DNA of 64,000 nt from Saprospiraceae bacterium (GCA_016717145.1 JADKGD010000008.1:62001-126000), one strand, 5' to 3'; positions 22,972 through 35,225 are shown, counted from the first letter of the stretch. Notes: a model not told the origin generated them from the sequence alone. Program-made: numbers and translations.

Positions 22972-25089
22972 TTATTGTTTTACGATGGTAATGCTTTTAA
23001 TAATAAGTTGCCCCATTCCCGATATAGTTGCAAAGCCATTAGTATTGTTGTTGATCGAGATATCGACGTTGTCCAATTCTAGTACTTTTGTATTGGTTAT
23101 TGACAGTCCATTCTCTGGGTTTATGTAGTCAATTTGTATGAGAGGTCTTGACATAGTGTTCAAGCCCTTAATTTTTATATTTTTGTTGATAAGTAATGGA
23201 GCAGTGAGAATAGATGTGTTGGTTGTCGGTTGATCATACGTTATGGTACTTCCTTCTGTGATACAATTAAATACTTGCCTGAGTGATCCAAAACCGTCAT
23301 TTCCAGATTGTGTGACCACAATGCCTTCGACACTTATTTGTATGGTTTTGGTTCTTTGACATCCTGAAGCGTGTGTCATGGTCACAGTGTATGTGCTGGA
23401 AGTTAATGGTGATATGTTTAGAACAGCTGTTGCAGCACCAGTACTCCATAAGTAACTTTGACCACCGGATGCAGTAAGCGTCACAGGCGCACTACTACAT
23501 ATAAAACCATCATTATCGCTGGTTCCTGATGTTTCAGCAATATCAATGACTAAAACCGGGTTGATAGGGGTCGTATCATCACAATCAGTATTATCAGTCA
23601 CATACCCAACTGATCCTAAACACACTTGAATATAAACATTAGGATTGCCTAAGCCATCCCCATCGGCATCGGCATATAACGTCACAAGATCAGATGATTG
23701 TGCGACCACACAGAAACTAGCCTGTCGTCCGGCAAATAAATAACTTGGATATAAACTATCGGCGGCAGTAAAAACAAAATCTTGTATGCCTATCCATGAG
23801 GTATCTATAATCGCTATTGTTGTCACTCTATTGGCATCAATCATAGGGCGCAAAGGCGACAAATCAAAGCAAATCGGTAAATCAGGACTACCTATAATAT
23901 CATAGGCTTTATATGGAATGCTATCATACAATGTAATAATTTCTTTTCTGAAACCGCTGTAGAATTTAAAGCTAATCATATTGGTATTATCGGAGCCACC
24001 GACAGAGATGTGAAAGAGACTGGAGATAGGATCACGTTTTGCTACGCCATGGATTTGACCATCGATCATAGCAGCCAAAACATCATTTTCATGATTAAAT
24101 ACATAGGATGGCGTAAACACGATTTTGGAAGTGATACTCATAGTGTTTTTGTACAATGTATCAACGATCCATTCTGGTTGACTTATAGGATCCATTGACT
24201 CCAGGACGATAGGGTAGTAGCCATATTGCAGGTAAGGTCCACCATATTGATATTCGTAATCGTCTAAGTCAAATGTCGCAAATTGACCACCTACCACAAT
24301 ACCTTGGTTGGGGATCGGATTCAAGGCAGTTCCCGGATATAGTGCTGTTATATTGAAAATGATATTTGTCTGCGCCGATTGTATCACCACATTTCTTGAA
24401 CCATTATTTTCATGACTTAGTTGTGGAGCTGTCAATAATTCGGTTGCGCGTACTGTAAGTGATGTTTGTCCCACAAAGCCAGTGGCACCTTGCACATTCA
24501 AAATGCCTTCGACCAAGCTTACTACCAAATTTGGATTTGGCGTATAAGTCCATGCTACGTCAAATGGATCAGGTTGTACCAAATAATTAAGCATATCAAT
24601 AGGAAGAAAAGCCAGTCCCTCTATCGTTTGTTGATTGGGAACGTTTAAGATAGATATCGGGGCATTGTTTTCCGGATAAGCATTTAATATAAATGGTGCG
24701 GCAAGACTACCAACAATATTTTGAGCTACTGCTTGAAATGGTGTTGTCAATTCATAGACTTCGTTGGTAATTTTATGGTATATTTTAATGTCCATCATTT
24801 CCACAGCCTGATTGGCATAAACGGTGATAAAATGCACATAAAGATTGGACCCTACCATGACAGGTTTACTTAATCCCCTTAATTCATTACCAACAAAAAA
24901 TGCAACTCTGTCATCTGGATTATTAGACCTTATATCGTTTAATTGAACAATAGAAATGACATTAGATGTAAAGGTGTATGCCGAACTTACCGGCGCTTGC
25001 CAATTGGGATTTTGTCCTGAAAGCCATGTTGTCAGTACGATAAGCATGGCACTATATAATATTTTTATCTTTGCTATAAACAAATTCAT
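22972..25089 (-). CDS. Secreted surface protein with repeated surface modules and PKD-like domain
   Basis: About 705 residues from the ATG at 25089 (signal peptide ILYSAMLIVLTTWLSGQ; six codons longer also possible). Near the N-terminus is a ~90-residue module (DRVAFFVGNELRGLSK, then HFITVYANQ) shared with the giant upstream protein, and a more distant copy at ~340-430. The middle has an acidic calcium-type stretch (YADADGDGLGNPNV, DNTDCDDTTPINP). A PKD/SprB-like domain follows (SYLWSTGAATAVLNISPL, TYTVTMTHASGC). No C-terminal T9SS domain is seen, so a frame error or another export signal is possible. It is third in a minus-strand run of surface genes. Confidence 0.7.
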   Translation of the reverse strand: MNLFIAKIKILYSAMLIVLTTWLSGQNPNWQAPVSSAYTFTSNVISIVQLNDIRSNNPDDRVAFFVGNELRGLSKPVMVGSNLYVHFITVYANQAVEMMDIKIYHKITNEVYELTTPFQAVAQNIVGSLAAPFILNAYPENNAPISILNVPNQQTIEGLAFLPIDMLNYLVQPDPFDVAWTYTPNPNLVVSLVEGILNVQGATGFVGQTSLTVRATELLTAPQLSHENNGSRNVVIQSAQTNIIFNITALYPGTALNPIPNQGIVVGGQFATFDLDDYEYQYGGPYLQYGYYPIVLESMDPISQPEWIVDTLYKNTMSITSKIVFTPSYVFNHENDVLAAMIDGQIHGVAKRDPISSLFHISVGGSDNTNMISFKFYSGFRKEIITLYDSIPYKAYDIIGSPDLPICFDLSPLRPMIDANRVTTIAIIDTSWIGIQDFVFTAADSLYPSYLFAGRQASFCVVAQSSDLVTLYADADGDGLGNPNVYIQVCLGSVGYVTDNTDCDDTTPINPVLVIDIAETSGTSDNDGFICSSAPVTLTASGGQSYLWSTGAATAVLNISPLTSSTYTVTMTHASGCQRTKTIQISVEGIVVTQSGNDGFGSLRQVFNCITEGSTITYDQPTTNTSILTAPLLINKNIKIKGLNTMSRPLIQIDYINPENGLSITNTKVLELDNVDISINNNTNGFATISGMGQLIIKSITIVKQ

Positions 25090-25189
25090 TGTGTGTATAT
25101 TATTCATATTTCAACCATGATATTAGATTTTAAATGCATTGGAAAAATAGGAAGACACAGTTGATGCCTCCCTATTTTAAGATTAAAAT

Positions 25190-28100
25190 TTATCGGATAT
25201 ATAAAACCCGTTGCGTATGATTGATAAAATTGCCATGAATCTTTACGAAATAGGTTCCGCCCACCAAACTTGATTTTGGTTTCCAAAGGATTTCATTTGC
25301 TCCATGTTTTACTTTCGTTACTTTTTCATCTACTATGCTACCTTGAACATCTGTAAATTCAACTTTGACTTCTTCGTCGGCTGACGCATTAAAATGAATG
25401 TTAAGTTGGTTTGTAAAAGGGTTAGGATACATGGTTACCGGATGATCCTTTTCATGAACATCATTTGTACCTGACACTTGTGACAATTGTAAAGGTTGTG
25501 GTGCATCAACATTGCCCCATATTCGATTGATCTTAAAGTTTGTTTTGTCAACCAGATTGATTTCTTTGGTTTCGGATGCGTCATAGTATTTGAATGTCAA
25601 TGTCTCACCTTCTTCATTGGCATAGACGGTCATGAAAACCATAAAGACATTCAACGCAGGAATAAAAGTTGCCTTGCTGCTGCCCCGCACTTTATTGCCC
25701 ACAAATGCGGCTACTTCGTCATTTTCATCCAGCAAGTTATCATTACCTGCTTGCTTGACTACGATGGCAATTACGTTCATATTGTGTTCAAATTTTGCAG
25801 GGTCAACTTGCCAGTGGCTATATGGCATCGCATTTGTGGCAGTCGATTGTACCAAGGTATTACCATTGCTGTATGATAGCTTTGTGATACCTTTTGCACT
25901 TGGATTGTTGCCCACAATGCCGAGTGGATCGGGATATGCCAAGGTATCAGCTGTATTTAATTTGATCAGGTAACCATTAGGCGCATTTAAGTAATTAAGG
26001 TTTCCGACCCATCCAATATTATCGACATATTGAGCAAAAGTTATTTGGCTCTTGATGATGTCACCAGTTTGTGGCGATAAGGTAGATAGAGCTTCTGTGA
26101 TAGACAAACCTTGATGGGGCAAATATCCTATCCAGTTCCATCCGGCATGTAAATGCATTGGTGTCTCCGGATCCAAAAACGCACCAACCATAGAAATCGA
26201 GTCATAGGCAGGCGTATTGTACTGATACATCGGGAATGAAAATAAACTATCCAAACTTCCTACCCATGATTGTGTGGAAGTGGCGAATACACTGAAGTCA
26301 GTCTGACTTTTGATCAGCGAAGCTGTAGGATTGGTCAGGCTCGAAAGCCCACCATTGATGTCAGGTGTCAATAAATCCAGATTGAATGAAATCCAGTTCC
26401 AGCCGGGATGAATATAAATCTTGCGCAATAATTGATTATTGGTATGGATGACTTGTGGTACCAATGGGGATCCAATAATGTCATCGGCCAGAAATTCAAA
26501 ATTCTCCAAAGTACTTGCGTACAACTTGCATTGTGATGCATCCCAAATTTGAAATTCCACAGTCTCGCCATTAGCTACATTACTGTATACGGTCAGGAAA
26601 GCCAAATATTTGTTTAGTTCAGGATAAAATTTGACCTTCGATACGCCACGCAATGCTGGTCCTACATATGCACCCACGATATCTTCTTCATCTGTCGATA
26701 AAGTACCTTCTATGTTAAGTTCTAATGTATAATTCATCGAATAACTAAAACCTGCACTGTTAAATCCATCAGGATTGATGACCCACTTGTCAGGTCTGCA
26801 AATAACCCTGGTATGCATATTTAATATCTCGTCGCCACCCATAAAGAAAGTGTTTATGCCTGTCTCCGTATGCATGATGATCGAATCTGAAAACTCACCC
26901 AGCTGTACTAGCGAGTCGACTGTAAACGAAATTGTCTCTACTTCATTGGCCACCATAGTACCACGATTAGGTGTCACTCGTATATAGTCGGGTGCTGTGA
27001 TAGTATAAGGCACCGGATAGCCACCACGATTATGGATGTTGGCCGTGATGGTTTTGGTCTGATCACCATATTTTGTCAGTGAGATGCTGTCTGTCAGCCA
27101 TCCCAGTTCGTTGCGGTCTACGTAAAATTCCCATTGTTCATACATATTTTTATTGCCGACCAGATCTTCGATATTATGCAACTCAGCTCTTAAGATTTTA
27201 TTTTCAAATTCTGAATTTGCAAAATCAGGCGTCAATACGATTTTATTTTCAACACATGATCTGGTTATGCCAATGATAGAATCAGTTGCAGCATCTTTTA
27301 AGGTAGAACCTAAGATTTGCAACTGCATGAATTTTTGGCAGTTGATATTTTGATTGAAAGTGAATGATATTTCATCTCCAACATTATAGACACCATCTGA
27401 TGGTTGTGGAACACCTAATAAAGCAGGCGGACTGCGATCTATTCTTCCTTTGATGATTTCAGAATAGCCGGGTTTATCAGATGCATCACCCGAACAATTG
27501 GTAACGGCCCTTATCTCATAATCTCCATCATTAAAGCCTAAAGTATTCCAATCAAAAAAATCATAATTTCTATGACTTAATGTATCATAAGGTCCAACAA
27601 TTCCTGGCCTTCCTTCCCATTTTGGATTGTACTTTTCAGACAAATCAGGAAAAGCAATCCAGGTTCCATCCCCATTACTCCTTCTATATTGCAGGCTCAT
27701 ACTTTTAAACTTAGGATCAGTATTGTATCCTGAAACTACCACTTTTTTGACTATATCAGGGCCCGCGGTTAATGGATCGGGAAAGATGACAAAATTTTGT
27801 TCCGGTTCATTGATCACCACCTCACTGCATGGTCTTATAAAAAATGCACTCACATATACTGCTGAATAAATATTGACTGTCGAATCCGGTAATCCACCTA
27901 TCTCATTTTCTCGTTGTTCCTCACATGCTGAGTAAAGTTCTATCGCCAGACTGTCATAACTATATTCAACAGGTCCTCTCTCTACAGTGACTGTCACAGG
28001 AATAGTCGTGCCCCATGGTATAGTGTACCATTGAATCTGATTCATCGGTGCTCCGTTACAGGAAATTTTTGCACCATCAGGATTGCTCTTCGGACCTGCT

Positions 28101-31100
28101 TTAAAGGCATAAGACCTTGATTCATTGGTGGCACTGATATTGCCCAGTAATAAATGAAAGACTGCAGGTTCATTGGCCGGGACATCTGTCCTTACGGGGC
28201 CATCTACAGAAGTAAGTAATACTCCTTCCCGTTTAGCGGTACCTGGCTCCCAGGGGCAACTACTTTGTCCCGCAACAACTTTAAAAATAGGTGTTTTGTA
28301 AACACTATCTATGGCAATATCTACAGAAAAAGCATCCAATACATCGTCATCTTTCAAGACATAGCCAGTGGTAACGCCTTTTTCATTATTGTTATCTTTA
28401 GAATTCGAACTAATACTTTCTATCTGAGCTTTTAGCACAACTCCTCCACCTGCCCCATTTCCCTTAATAATTATGCTATAATCGTAGCTGCCTTTAATAT
28501 CAGTATTTGTAGCCTCCGTTTCAGAAAATAAAGAGTCAATGGTTTCGGAATATTCGTAAGTGACACCAGCATCAAAACTTATGTTTTTAAGGGGTTTAGC
28601 ATTAGCTGTTCTAATTGAATCATTTTTTAACATGTTTTTCCACCGAAGCACAGAAGTTTTATATCTGTTGATTTCATTGGTATCACTCGTTAAGGTAATT
28701 AGTGTATCTAAATATGGAATTACGGTTTTTTTAATGTAATATTCAGAATACATAAAAGTTGTACCGTATTGCCTTGGTTGTATTGTTGCACTTAAGGTGT
28801 CAATTGGTTGGCAAAGTGTAGAATCAAAATATATCACATTTGCAAAACCAAAGTTAATATTCAAACCTGCACCTACAAAAAGATCTCCACCTTGTGCTCC
28901 TACGATGAGGTCATCTTCACTTGTTGAAAATCGTTGGTTAAAAGTTTTACATACTTCCATAGAGTTATTAGAGATTTTTGAAATGGTGGTTACTGCTGTA
29001 ACAGTTGGACCTATTTCGGATTCAAATTCTACATTTGGGACACCAAAAAAAATTGGAACCTTAATATCAGGAACAAGATCAAGTATAGTTTGTATTCCTC
29101 CTCCAACATTTAACTCTGAACTCAGTGTAATTTTTTCACATATTTTTTGTCCTTTTTCAATAAAAGCATAGCTACCATCACCCGGTGGATCATGCAGCAC
29201 TAAAGTTGGAGTTTCCGGCAATTGAGTTACAAAGGTAGGCAACTTTTCAAAAATACCCGTAACCACTCCTTGTGTAGTATATTCTCCTCTGTTACCTTCT
29301 AAGGTGGTACTGATTAATTGTAGTGTTTTTAAATATGGAGGAGTTGGATTAGGCTTACCTACTATATATTTATATGATAAAAAACCATTACTAATTTTAG
29401 CTTCTACAGTGGTATCCGCAAATCCATTGATAATTCTGATGCTGGCACTGTCAATATAACAAACACCATCGTCTGATGTGGTTACAACATATTGCTCTTT
29501 TAATTTTATAACCAGTTCTTTTCTCTCGTATTGGTCCATAACAATTACATTACAAGTAGCAGATAATGGTTCCAGGCCACTTACCACTTCTATTTGTGGT
29601 TGAGCAAAATATATGAACTCAACTGTTGTGTCTTGTTTGCTCAGATTAACTGTTGGTGCTCCTTGATCATTAAAAAACTTGTCTATAAAAGGATTGTCGT
29701 GAATCACCGCCACGGTCATCCTTTCTAACGGTGGCAGACTATCAATTTCGAAATTTCCTTCCTGATTAGTTATTTCAACCAATTTTTCAAAACATCCATC
29801 TACTGATCTTACTTTGATGTAAGCAAACTCACCAGACTCAATGATGGCCTTTTTGCACAGTCCTCCTGCTATCTGCCCTGATACTTTTCTTTTGGTCTGA
29901 TCATTAAATAAGATGCCTGCAATAGGGCTATTTACATTAGTCACTTGCCAAAATGCAGGTACAAATACATGATCCTCAAATTTTGGTGTCAATTTTGCTG
30001 TAGCGCCGGGATCAAAATCAATCACAAATCGACCGGTTGAATCCGTGAAGACAGGAGGATTAAAACCTGGTATTGTTGACTAGTATTTCAACATTATTGG
30101 CAAAACAGTCCGTATCTTTATACCGAATATATCCTGAAACAGGCACGGTAGAGTTATCTACAAAGTCCACCTGATCTACTGAGGTCACACTTGGATTGAG
30201 CGTTACCTGTCGTGTTTTAGGTGCAAATTCATGTGGTTCTGTTTTTTGATTGGGTGCAAAAGACGACCATCCACAATTGATCAAGGTACCTGAATCCAAA
30301 AATTTTGACCCTACATTGGTTATCCCATTGCCAGCTCCTTCATTCATTGGGAAGTAAACATACAATCCCTTTTCCCGTATGTTTCTTATGTTTTGAACGT
30401 GATTGTTTATTTGCACAGGCGTCAGGATTGTATCATATACTGCAAATTCATCTATCAATCCATTAAAATAATCCGTCAGGATGGATCCATTGTCATGTGT
30501 TCCCATTCTCCATGGTGAGGTGCCTTCAGCAAGATTGCCCATTGCTCCACTGAAAGTATGACTGCCTGTCATAGTTCCATTCTTGTATACATGTACAACA
30601 TTGGAAGTACTATCAATCGTAATAGCAAGATGCTGAAATCCATTTCCTAAAATCCCAAAAGCTTCTGTAGAGCCGTTAAGCGTTATTTTAAGTATCTGAT
30701 CAATACCAGATGGCTCCAGAAATACTTTAAAGTCATTGGTAGTTGATTTTTTGCTCAGAATAGTTTGTATTCCAGAGGATCCTGCACTATTTACCCAAAG
30801 TTCTACTGTTGACTTTTGCGGAAGACCGAAGTTAGGTATAGAAATATTTGAATTTTGACTATTGGACAGTTTTACTGACTTATGAAAATAAAAGGATTTA
30901 GCAGGTTCTGCCAAAAAAGTAGTACCCGTACCATAAGATGCAGATTCTATCCTGTAATAACCCTGACTATTTGTTTTACCGGCCGTCCTGACTGGTGGTC
31001 TGTCGGTATCAAATGCAGCCCCGCAGAAAAAGAGTTTCACCCTATTCTTCAGGTCATAAGACTTTTCTCCCAGTTCTTCATCCATTTTCCAGTAATGGGT

Positions 31101-32237
31101 CAACCCAGGTGTTAAAGAAGAAGCTGTACCAAACATGATATCCGGAAAATCCAACTCGTTTAGCAATACATTATATATTCTTAACTCGTCAAGATTACCT
31201 GCCCAGCCTCCTGTACCGTTATTTCCGAGTTCAAAAGTTTCTTCACCCGGAATAATGGTGTCATCAAATAAAGATTGCCCAATCAGATTGCCATTAAGGT
31301 ATAATTTTAAAAGTCCACTAACATTTTCAAAAGCCAGAGAGATATGGTTCCAATCATTTTTAATGCTATCGACAAACATTGCTGTAATAATGGGTGCGCC
31401 CAAAGCGCTGTTATACACTTCTATTCCTTCATTACCAGAAACACTATTAATCGTTTTAATGAATAAAGACATTCTCGGGTAAGCAAGCAAATCAGCATTT
31501 TGAAACGCTGTATCCGTCTTCATCCAATAGGTCAAGGTCCAGTCAGAATTGGTTGCCATAAACGATCTACCAGCCTGCGGAAAAGTAATCGCTTTCTCCA
31601 ATGTATCAAACTTCGCCGAAAACCCTTGCATGGTCATCAATGTGTCCCCTGCATCCGGTACGGGACCGCCACTTTTGGTTCTGATCCATCCTGTGACGAC
31701 ACCATTAGGCACCTGAAATCCCAGCGCATGACTTGGAGCGCCTTCACCATACGCATTGATCCCGCGCACAGAATAGGTATATGCTACACCTGCTATGACA
31801 TTGAAGTCATTGTAGTTTCTGATATTGGCATTTACCGTGGCTAAAAAGATACCATCTCTGTATATATTAAATCCTTCATTGGGTGAGGGTCCGAGCCCAT
31901 CCACTGTCCAGGTTATCTGGATCCTATCCAGCAGATCACCTTGTGTTGCATTGACCTTCAATGGAAATGGAGGCAGCAGGTACCGGCCATAAAATCCCAA
32001 AACAGTACTATTGGTGTTGTTTTCTGTAAAACCCACAAAATTTTGGCCAATGGCGACGGCTGTCTGATACTTTTGACTTTTTGATTTTGCAATGGTGCCA
32101 TAATTAAAAAAAGCAGAGCCCTCAAAACTACTTGAATCAGGAGCGGATACAGGATTGCAATTGTTACTTTGTGAATAGATGTCTGTATGCAGCCCTAAAA
32201 GCAATAGGAGAATAAAAAATGTATATCTGACTATCAT
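25190..32237 (-). CDS. Giant secreted protein: FN3, two LamG-like domains, T9SS type A sorting domain
   Basis: About 2,350 residues. The frame breaks near 30078 where ACCAGG needs one more C; after repair it reads through VNNTPGFNPPVFTDSTG. In order: signal peptide (FILLLLLGLHTDIYSQ), fibronectin type III domain, two concanavalin/LamG-like domains (WTLTYWMKTD.. GNLDELRIYN; STVELWVNSAG.. GLIDEFAVYD), a long strand-rich middle with Ig-like domains, two copies of the module DEEDIVGAYVGPALRGVSK / DENDEVAAFVGNKVRGSSK, two GWNWI repeats, and a type A sorting domain (MYPNPFTNQLNIHF.. GTYFVKI) as T9SS signal. It lies 59 bp after the 32297 gene. Likely a cell-surface adhesin or glycan binder. Confidence 0.75.
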
Positions 32238-32296
32238 GATAATTTATGATTAGAAGATGAGTTAAGTGGGTTAACTTTACAAAACCAGGATTTAAT

Positions 32297-33589
32297 TTAC
32301 TTTACATACACTTCAACACGACTAATACCAAAAGATTCATCTGCTATTGTTCCATGGTTTGAAGCGAATCCTACAATAAGCCAAAAACTGTTTCCATTAG
32401 CCATGGCAGTCATCTCTACATCGACACTTTGATCTCCAGATGCTCCATTTGTCGTTTTAATTTTTGTTGCATCACCAAATGCAGTGTTGGTTAACCCTTG
32501 TAAACTGGTTGGATAGCTTAAAGGAATATTCCAGCCTATCCTAAAATTGGCAGCACTTGCTGACGTTGCAAATCCTGCGAACCCTGCATCACCTTGCCAT
32601 CCTTCCCAAGAACCGAAAGCATAATACCTGAATCTAACTTTTATTTCACTATAGGTACCTGCTATGGTATATTGTTTTTTTAATACTTGAGCAACTGCAG
32701 CCTGTTCTACAACCCATCCAACAAGCGGAGAATAATTATTCCTTGAGGCCGGACCTGCCGGTGTTGGGTTATTCCATCCGAAAGTTTGACTACAACATGG
32801 GTTGTAAACTTGCCATCCGTCTGCATTCATACTCAAATCATCTACATAAGCCAGCCTCCAATCCTGAAAACTTCCTTGTGTTGATGTATAGTTAATACCA
32901 CCATTGTTATTGATATTTACCTGATTGGTTCCCAAAGTTCCTAAAACCGTAGCTCCTGTAGAATTTACTTCAATTTTCTCCACATTATTGACATAAAGAG
33001 AAACTTCTCCATCCTGAGTAGAAAATAAACCGCTGTCATTATCTCCGTTATTTCCGGTAAAAGCGTATCCATTTTTATCAACGCCATTGACACCTGGTGC
33101 TCCACCACTTGCCAATACTCCTTGGGCCACTTTGATCTCATCTGCTAGTACAAGCCCAGCGCTTGGAAACTGATTAGAACTTCCGCGTAGTGCCAAAGCA
33201 TAAGGAGCTGAGGTGAGTCGTACTCTTGGCTTCATCTCTTGTGAGCCGATGGATATTCCCAATTCGTAATCTTTGTCAAATGGAAGATTGATAGGTGTGA
33301 TCTGACCAAGTATTACACTGTATATACCACTGATTACTTCTACATCAGGTATGGTCTCCATCCATTTTACCTGGGTGGAGTCCACTACATACACTTTAAA
33401 AGTGATGGGATAGTCTCCATCTTCGAGGGCTATACCGTTGGCTTTTTTGAGTATGCCCTGTAAACTTAGGGTGGCCTGGGCATGGATAAAAAGATGAGTA
33501 TATGCCAGCAAAAATGTAACCATCATTGCTCGGGCTATGTATGCAGGCAGGTTTTCAATTGAATTTTGGAATTTTTTAATAGGTTGCAT
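32297..33589 (-). CDS. Secreted surface protein, trimeric tail-fibre/cell-wall-surface type, first of three
   Basis: A 430-residue protein with a signal segment (MMVTFLLAYTHLFIHAQ). Its N-terminal domain (LEDGDYPITFKVYVVDS, WMETIPDVEVISGIYSVILG, RVRLTSAPYALALRG) is widespread in Bacteroidota surface proteins. The middle has short glycine/asparagine repeats as in fibre shafts (EVNSTGATVLGTLGTNQVNI). The C-terminal domain is strand rich (FRYYAFGSWEGWQGDAG, SFGISRVEVYVK). No T9SS domain is seen. It starts the three-gene minus run 33589-22972. Confidence 0.65.
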   Translation of the reverse strand: MQPIKKFQNSIENLPAYIARAMMVTFLLAYTHLFIHAQATLSLQGILKKANGIALEDGDYPITFKVYVVDSTQVKWMETIPDVEVISGIYSVILGQITPINLPFDKDYELGISIGSQEMKPRVRLTSAPYALALRGSSNQFPSAGLVLADEIKVAQGVLASGGAPGVNGVDKNGYAFTGNNGDNDSGLFSTQDGEVSLYVNNVEKIEVNSTGATVLGTLGTNQVNINNNGGINYTSTQGSFQDWRLAYVDDLSMNADGWQVYNPCCSQTFGWNNPTPAGPASRNNYSPLVGWVVEQAAVAQVLKKQYTIAGTYSEIKVRFRYYAFGSWEGWQGDAGFAGFATSASAANFRIGWNIPLSYPTSLQGLTNTAFGDATKIKTTNGASGDQSVDVEMTAMANGNSFWLIVGFASNHGTIADESFGISRVEVYVK

Positions 33590-34019
33590 TTTTTAAGATT
33601 TTTTATTGTATTAGATAATATTTGTTTTATTGTGTAAAAGTAGACATAAATGCTATCAAACCATAGTAAAATTTGAGCATAATTCACTAAAAAATGAGCA
33701 TTTTTAGCAAGACAGAGGGAATAAATGGAATAATTGCTGAGGTATATAAAATCTTAGTGACCTTAAAGCTTATAATAAGAAAGTCAAGATTTTTTTAAGC
33801 CACATGATATTTGTTTATTATGCTGAGTTTTTATTTCACTTGGTTGCTTCGAGACAAGTAGGATTTATTGCCAAATAGACTAAAACTTATTTCAAGATCT
33901 AATAGTGAAAAAATGGTCTTAAATAATTATGAAATCTGATCTTAAGATTTAATGATTACAGTAAACTTTTAGTTTTCCATTTGGCCATTCTAAATGTATA
34001 AAAGTTTTTTCTCCTTAAA
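33590..34019. other. Non-coding gap between the surface-protein run and the 34083 gene
   Basis: AT-rich sequence without an open frame of interest. It should hold the promoter for the minus-strand run starting at 33589, but I found no convincing TTG/TAnnTTTG pair (nearest is TACTTTTA at 33642-33635, minus). Confidence 0.5.
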
Positions 34020-34061
34020 ATTAAAAACTGTCAGGTTTCACCACATGGCAAAACCTGACAG
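34020..34061 (-). terminator. Rho-independent terminator of the 34083 gene
   Basis: CTGTCAGGTTT (34028-34038) and AAACCTGACAG (34051-34061) form a perfect 11-bp stem with a 12-nt loop. On the minus strand it is followed by TTTTTAATTTT. It lies 22 bp after the stop at 34083. Confidence 0.8.
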
Positions 34062-34082
34062 CAATAAAAATCTGATTTAATT

Positions 34083-34880
34083 TTAATCTGTTATATCTAC
34101 CAATTCCCAAAGTTCTTGAGAAACCATATCTCTCAGCTCATTCAATTTAGTCGTTAAATTGGCTATATCATCCTTAGGATATACTTTTTTGTACTCATCT
34201 GCCATGCCCGTTTTATCACTTGCCCATGATAACGCCTGGTCCAAAGTAGAAAAGCTAAAGCTAACGGTATAGTCACTTTCACCACCTATATTGGTCGCAT
34301 AGGTGCGTTTCCACACATTATATCCTTTTAGTTCTCCTGCTTTTATACACTCTTCAATCACTGGCTTTAAAGTTTCCAATAATTTTTCATAGGCAACGTT
34401 GCTGCCCTTTTTGGCATTTACAAGATTGAGCTGTACGTATTCGCCTGGTAGTATCTTGGATCCTACACCCATTTTATAGGTATAGAGATCGGTCGCTACT
34501 GTAGTCCTTACATTGTTTAATGAAGTAAAAAAGTCAGAGACTTCTTTCACGCTCATTGCTTTGATACCAGTATCCCAAGTACCTTCTGCTTTCATTTCGA
34601 TACCGCTAGGAAATACAGAAAGAGTAGCATAATTATAATCCATACTGCTACCACGTGGTAATGTTCTACGGTAAAGTTGCCAGGAATTAATAGTCTTGTT
34701 AGCAACTCTTGCATTTGCAAGCTTTTTTGACGTTTTCATGTCAATCAAAAAACTCTCTCCCATGTTCGGTAATGTTTTGATAAAATTTACTTCACCATAA
34801 GGGTTTTGTGCATGAGAAACGTTGAAAGAAAATAATGTAGTCAATACCACTACCATTGTTGTTAAAAATAATGTTTTCAT
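34083..34880 (-). CDS. Secreted protein of unknown function with a two-fold internal repeat
   Basis: A 265-residue protein with a clear signal peptide (TTMVVVLTTLFSFNVSHAQ). Two halves look related: NFIKTLPNMGESFLID..INSWQLYRRT and LNLVNAKKGSNVAYE..YNVWKRTY share the order strand, helix and strand with a W-x(2)-(R/K)RT end, as in ferredoxin-like dimeric alpha/beta barrels. That fold guess is inference. A stop-side terminator and an upstream promoter with four direct repeats make it a single-gene, regulated unit. A fragment of a second copy lies at 22664-22810. Confidence 0.7.
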   Translation of the reverse strand: MKTLFLTTMVVVLTTLFSFNVSHAQNPYGEVNFIKTLPNMGESFLIDMKTSKKLANARVANKTINSWQLYRRTLPRGSSMDYNYATLSVFPSGIEMKAEGTWDTGIKAMSVKEVSDFFTSLNNVRTTVATDLYTYKMGVGSKILPGEYVQLNLVNAKKGSNVAYEKLLETLKPVIEECIKAGELKGYNVWKRTYATNIGGESDYTVSFSFSTLDQALSWASDKTGMADEYKKVYPKDDIANLTTKLNELRDMVSQELWELVDITD

Positions 34881-34950
34881 TTTAAAGGAATTTTTGTTGT
34901 TAAAATAATGATTACTTTTTGTGTATTTGCTTTTTGAAAAATTAACACTG

Positions 34951-34958
34951 CAAAGTTA
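34951..34958 (-). promoter_or_regulatory. -7 promoter box of the 34083 gene
   Basis: On the minus strand TAACTTTG matches TAnnTTTG, 71 nt upstream of the ATG at 34880. No TTG is seen at the right distance upstream; the direct repeats begin there instead, which suggests activator dependence. Confidence 0.45.
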
Positions 34959-34982
34959 TAATCATGTCTCTTTATGGAGATA

Positions 34983-35062
34983 TGACATTTCTCGCAAAAA
35001 ACCATACATTTCTCGCATTGATACCCTAAATTCTACGCATATACCGTAAATTCAGAGCATTT
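34983..35062 (-). repeat. Four ~21-bp direct repeats upstream of the 34083 gene
   Basis: On the plus strand the units read ACATTTCTCGCA, ACATTTCTCGCAT, AAATTCTACGCAT and AAATTCAGAGCAT. Their GCA triplets end at 34996, 35017, 35039 and 35059, so the spacing is 21, 22 and 20 bp, two helical turns. They lie directly upstream of the -33 region of the minus-strand promoter. Arrays like this commonly bind an activator on one face of the DNA. The protein is unknown. Confidence 0.55.
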
Positions 35063-35141
35063 TAGGTTGTATGAGTCATTTTAGCTTCCTTGTTTGGTCA
35101 TAGTTAACTTTAACTTGATGTATCTTTAGGTTATGATGTTT

Positions 35142-35225
35142 CTCCCAATATATTTCATATCGCTTAATCGTTTTATTACCAAACAGGAATTTGGCATCAC
35201 ACCCCAGGAATGGAGGATAAAATAA
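35142..35225 (+). pseudogene. Remnant of an AraC-family regulator C-terminus
   Basis: The plus strand reads FITKQEFGITPQEWRIK then stop, which resembles the last helix of AraC-type HTH domains (F-K-x-x-F-G-x-T-P-x-E-W/Y-R). No upstream HTH part is seen in any frame. It is near the direct repeats and may be what is left of a regulator gene. Short match, so uncertain. Confidence 0.35.
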
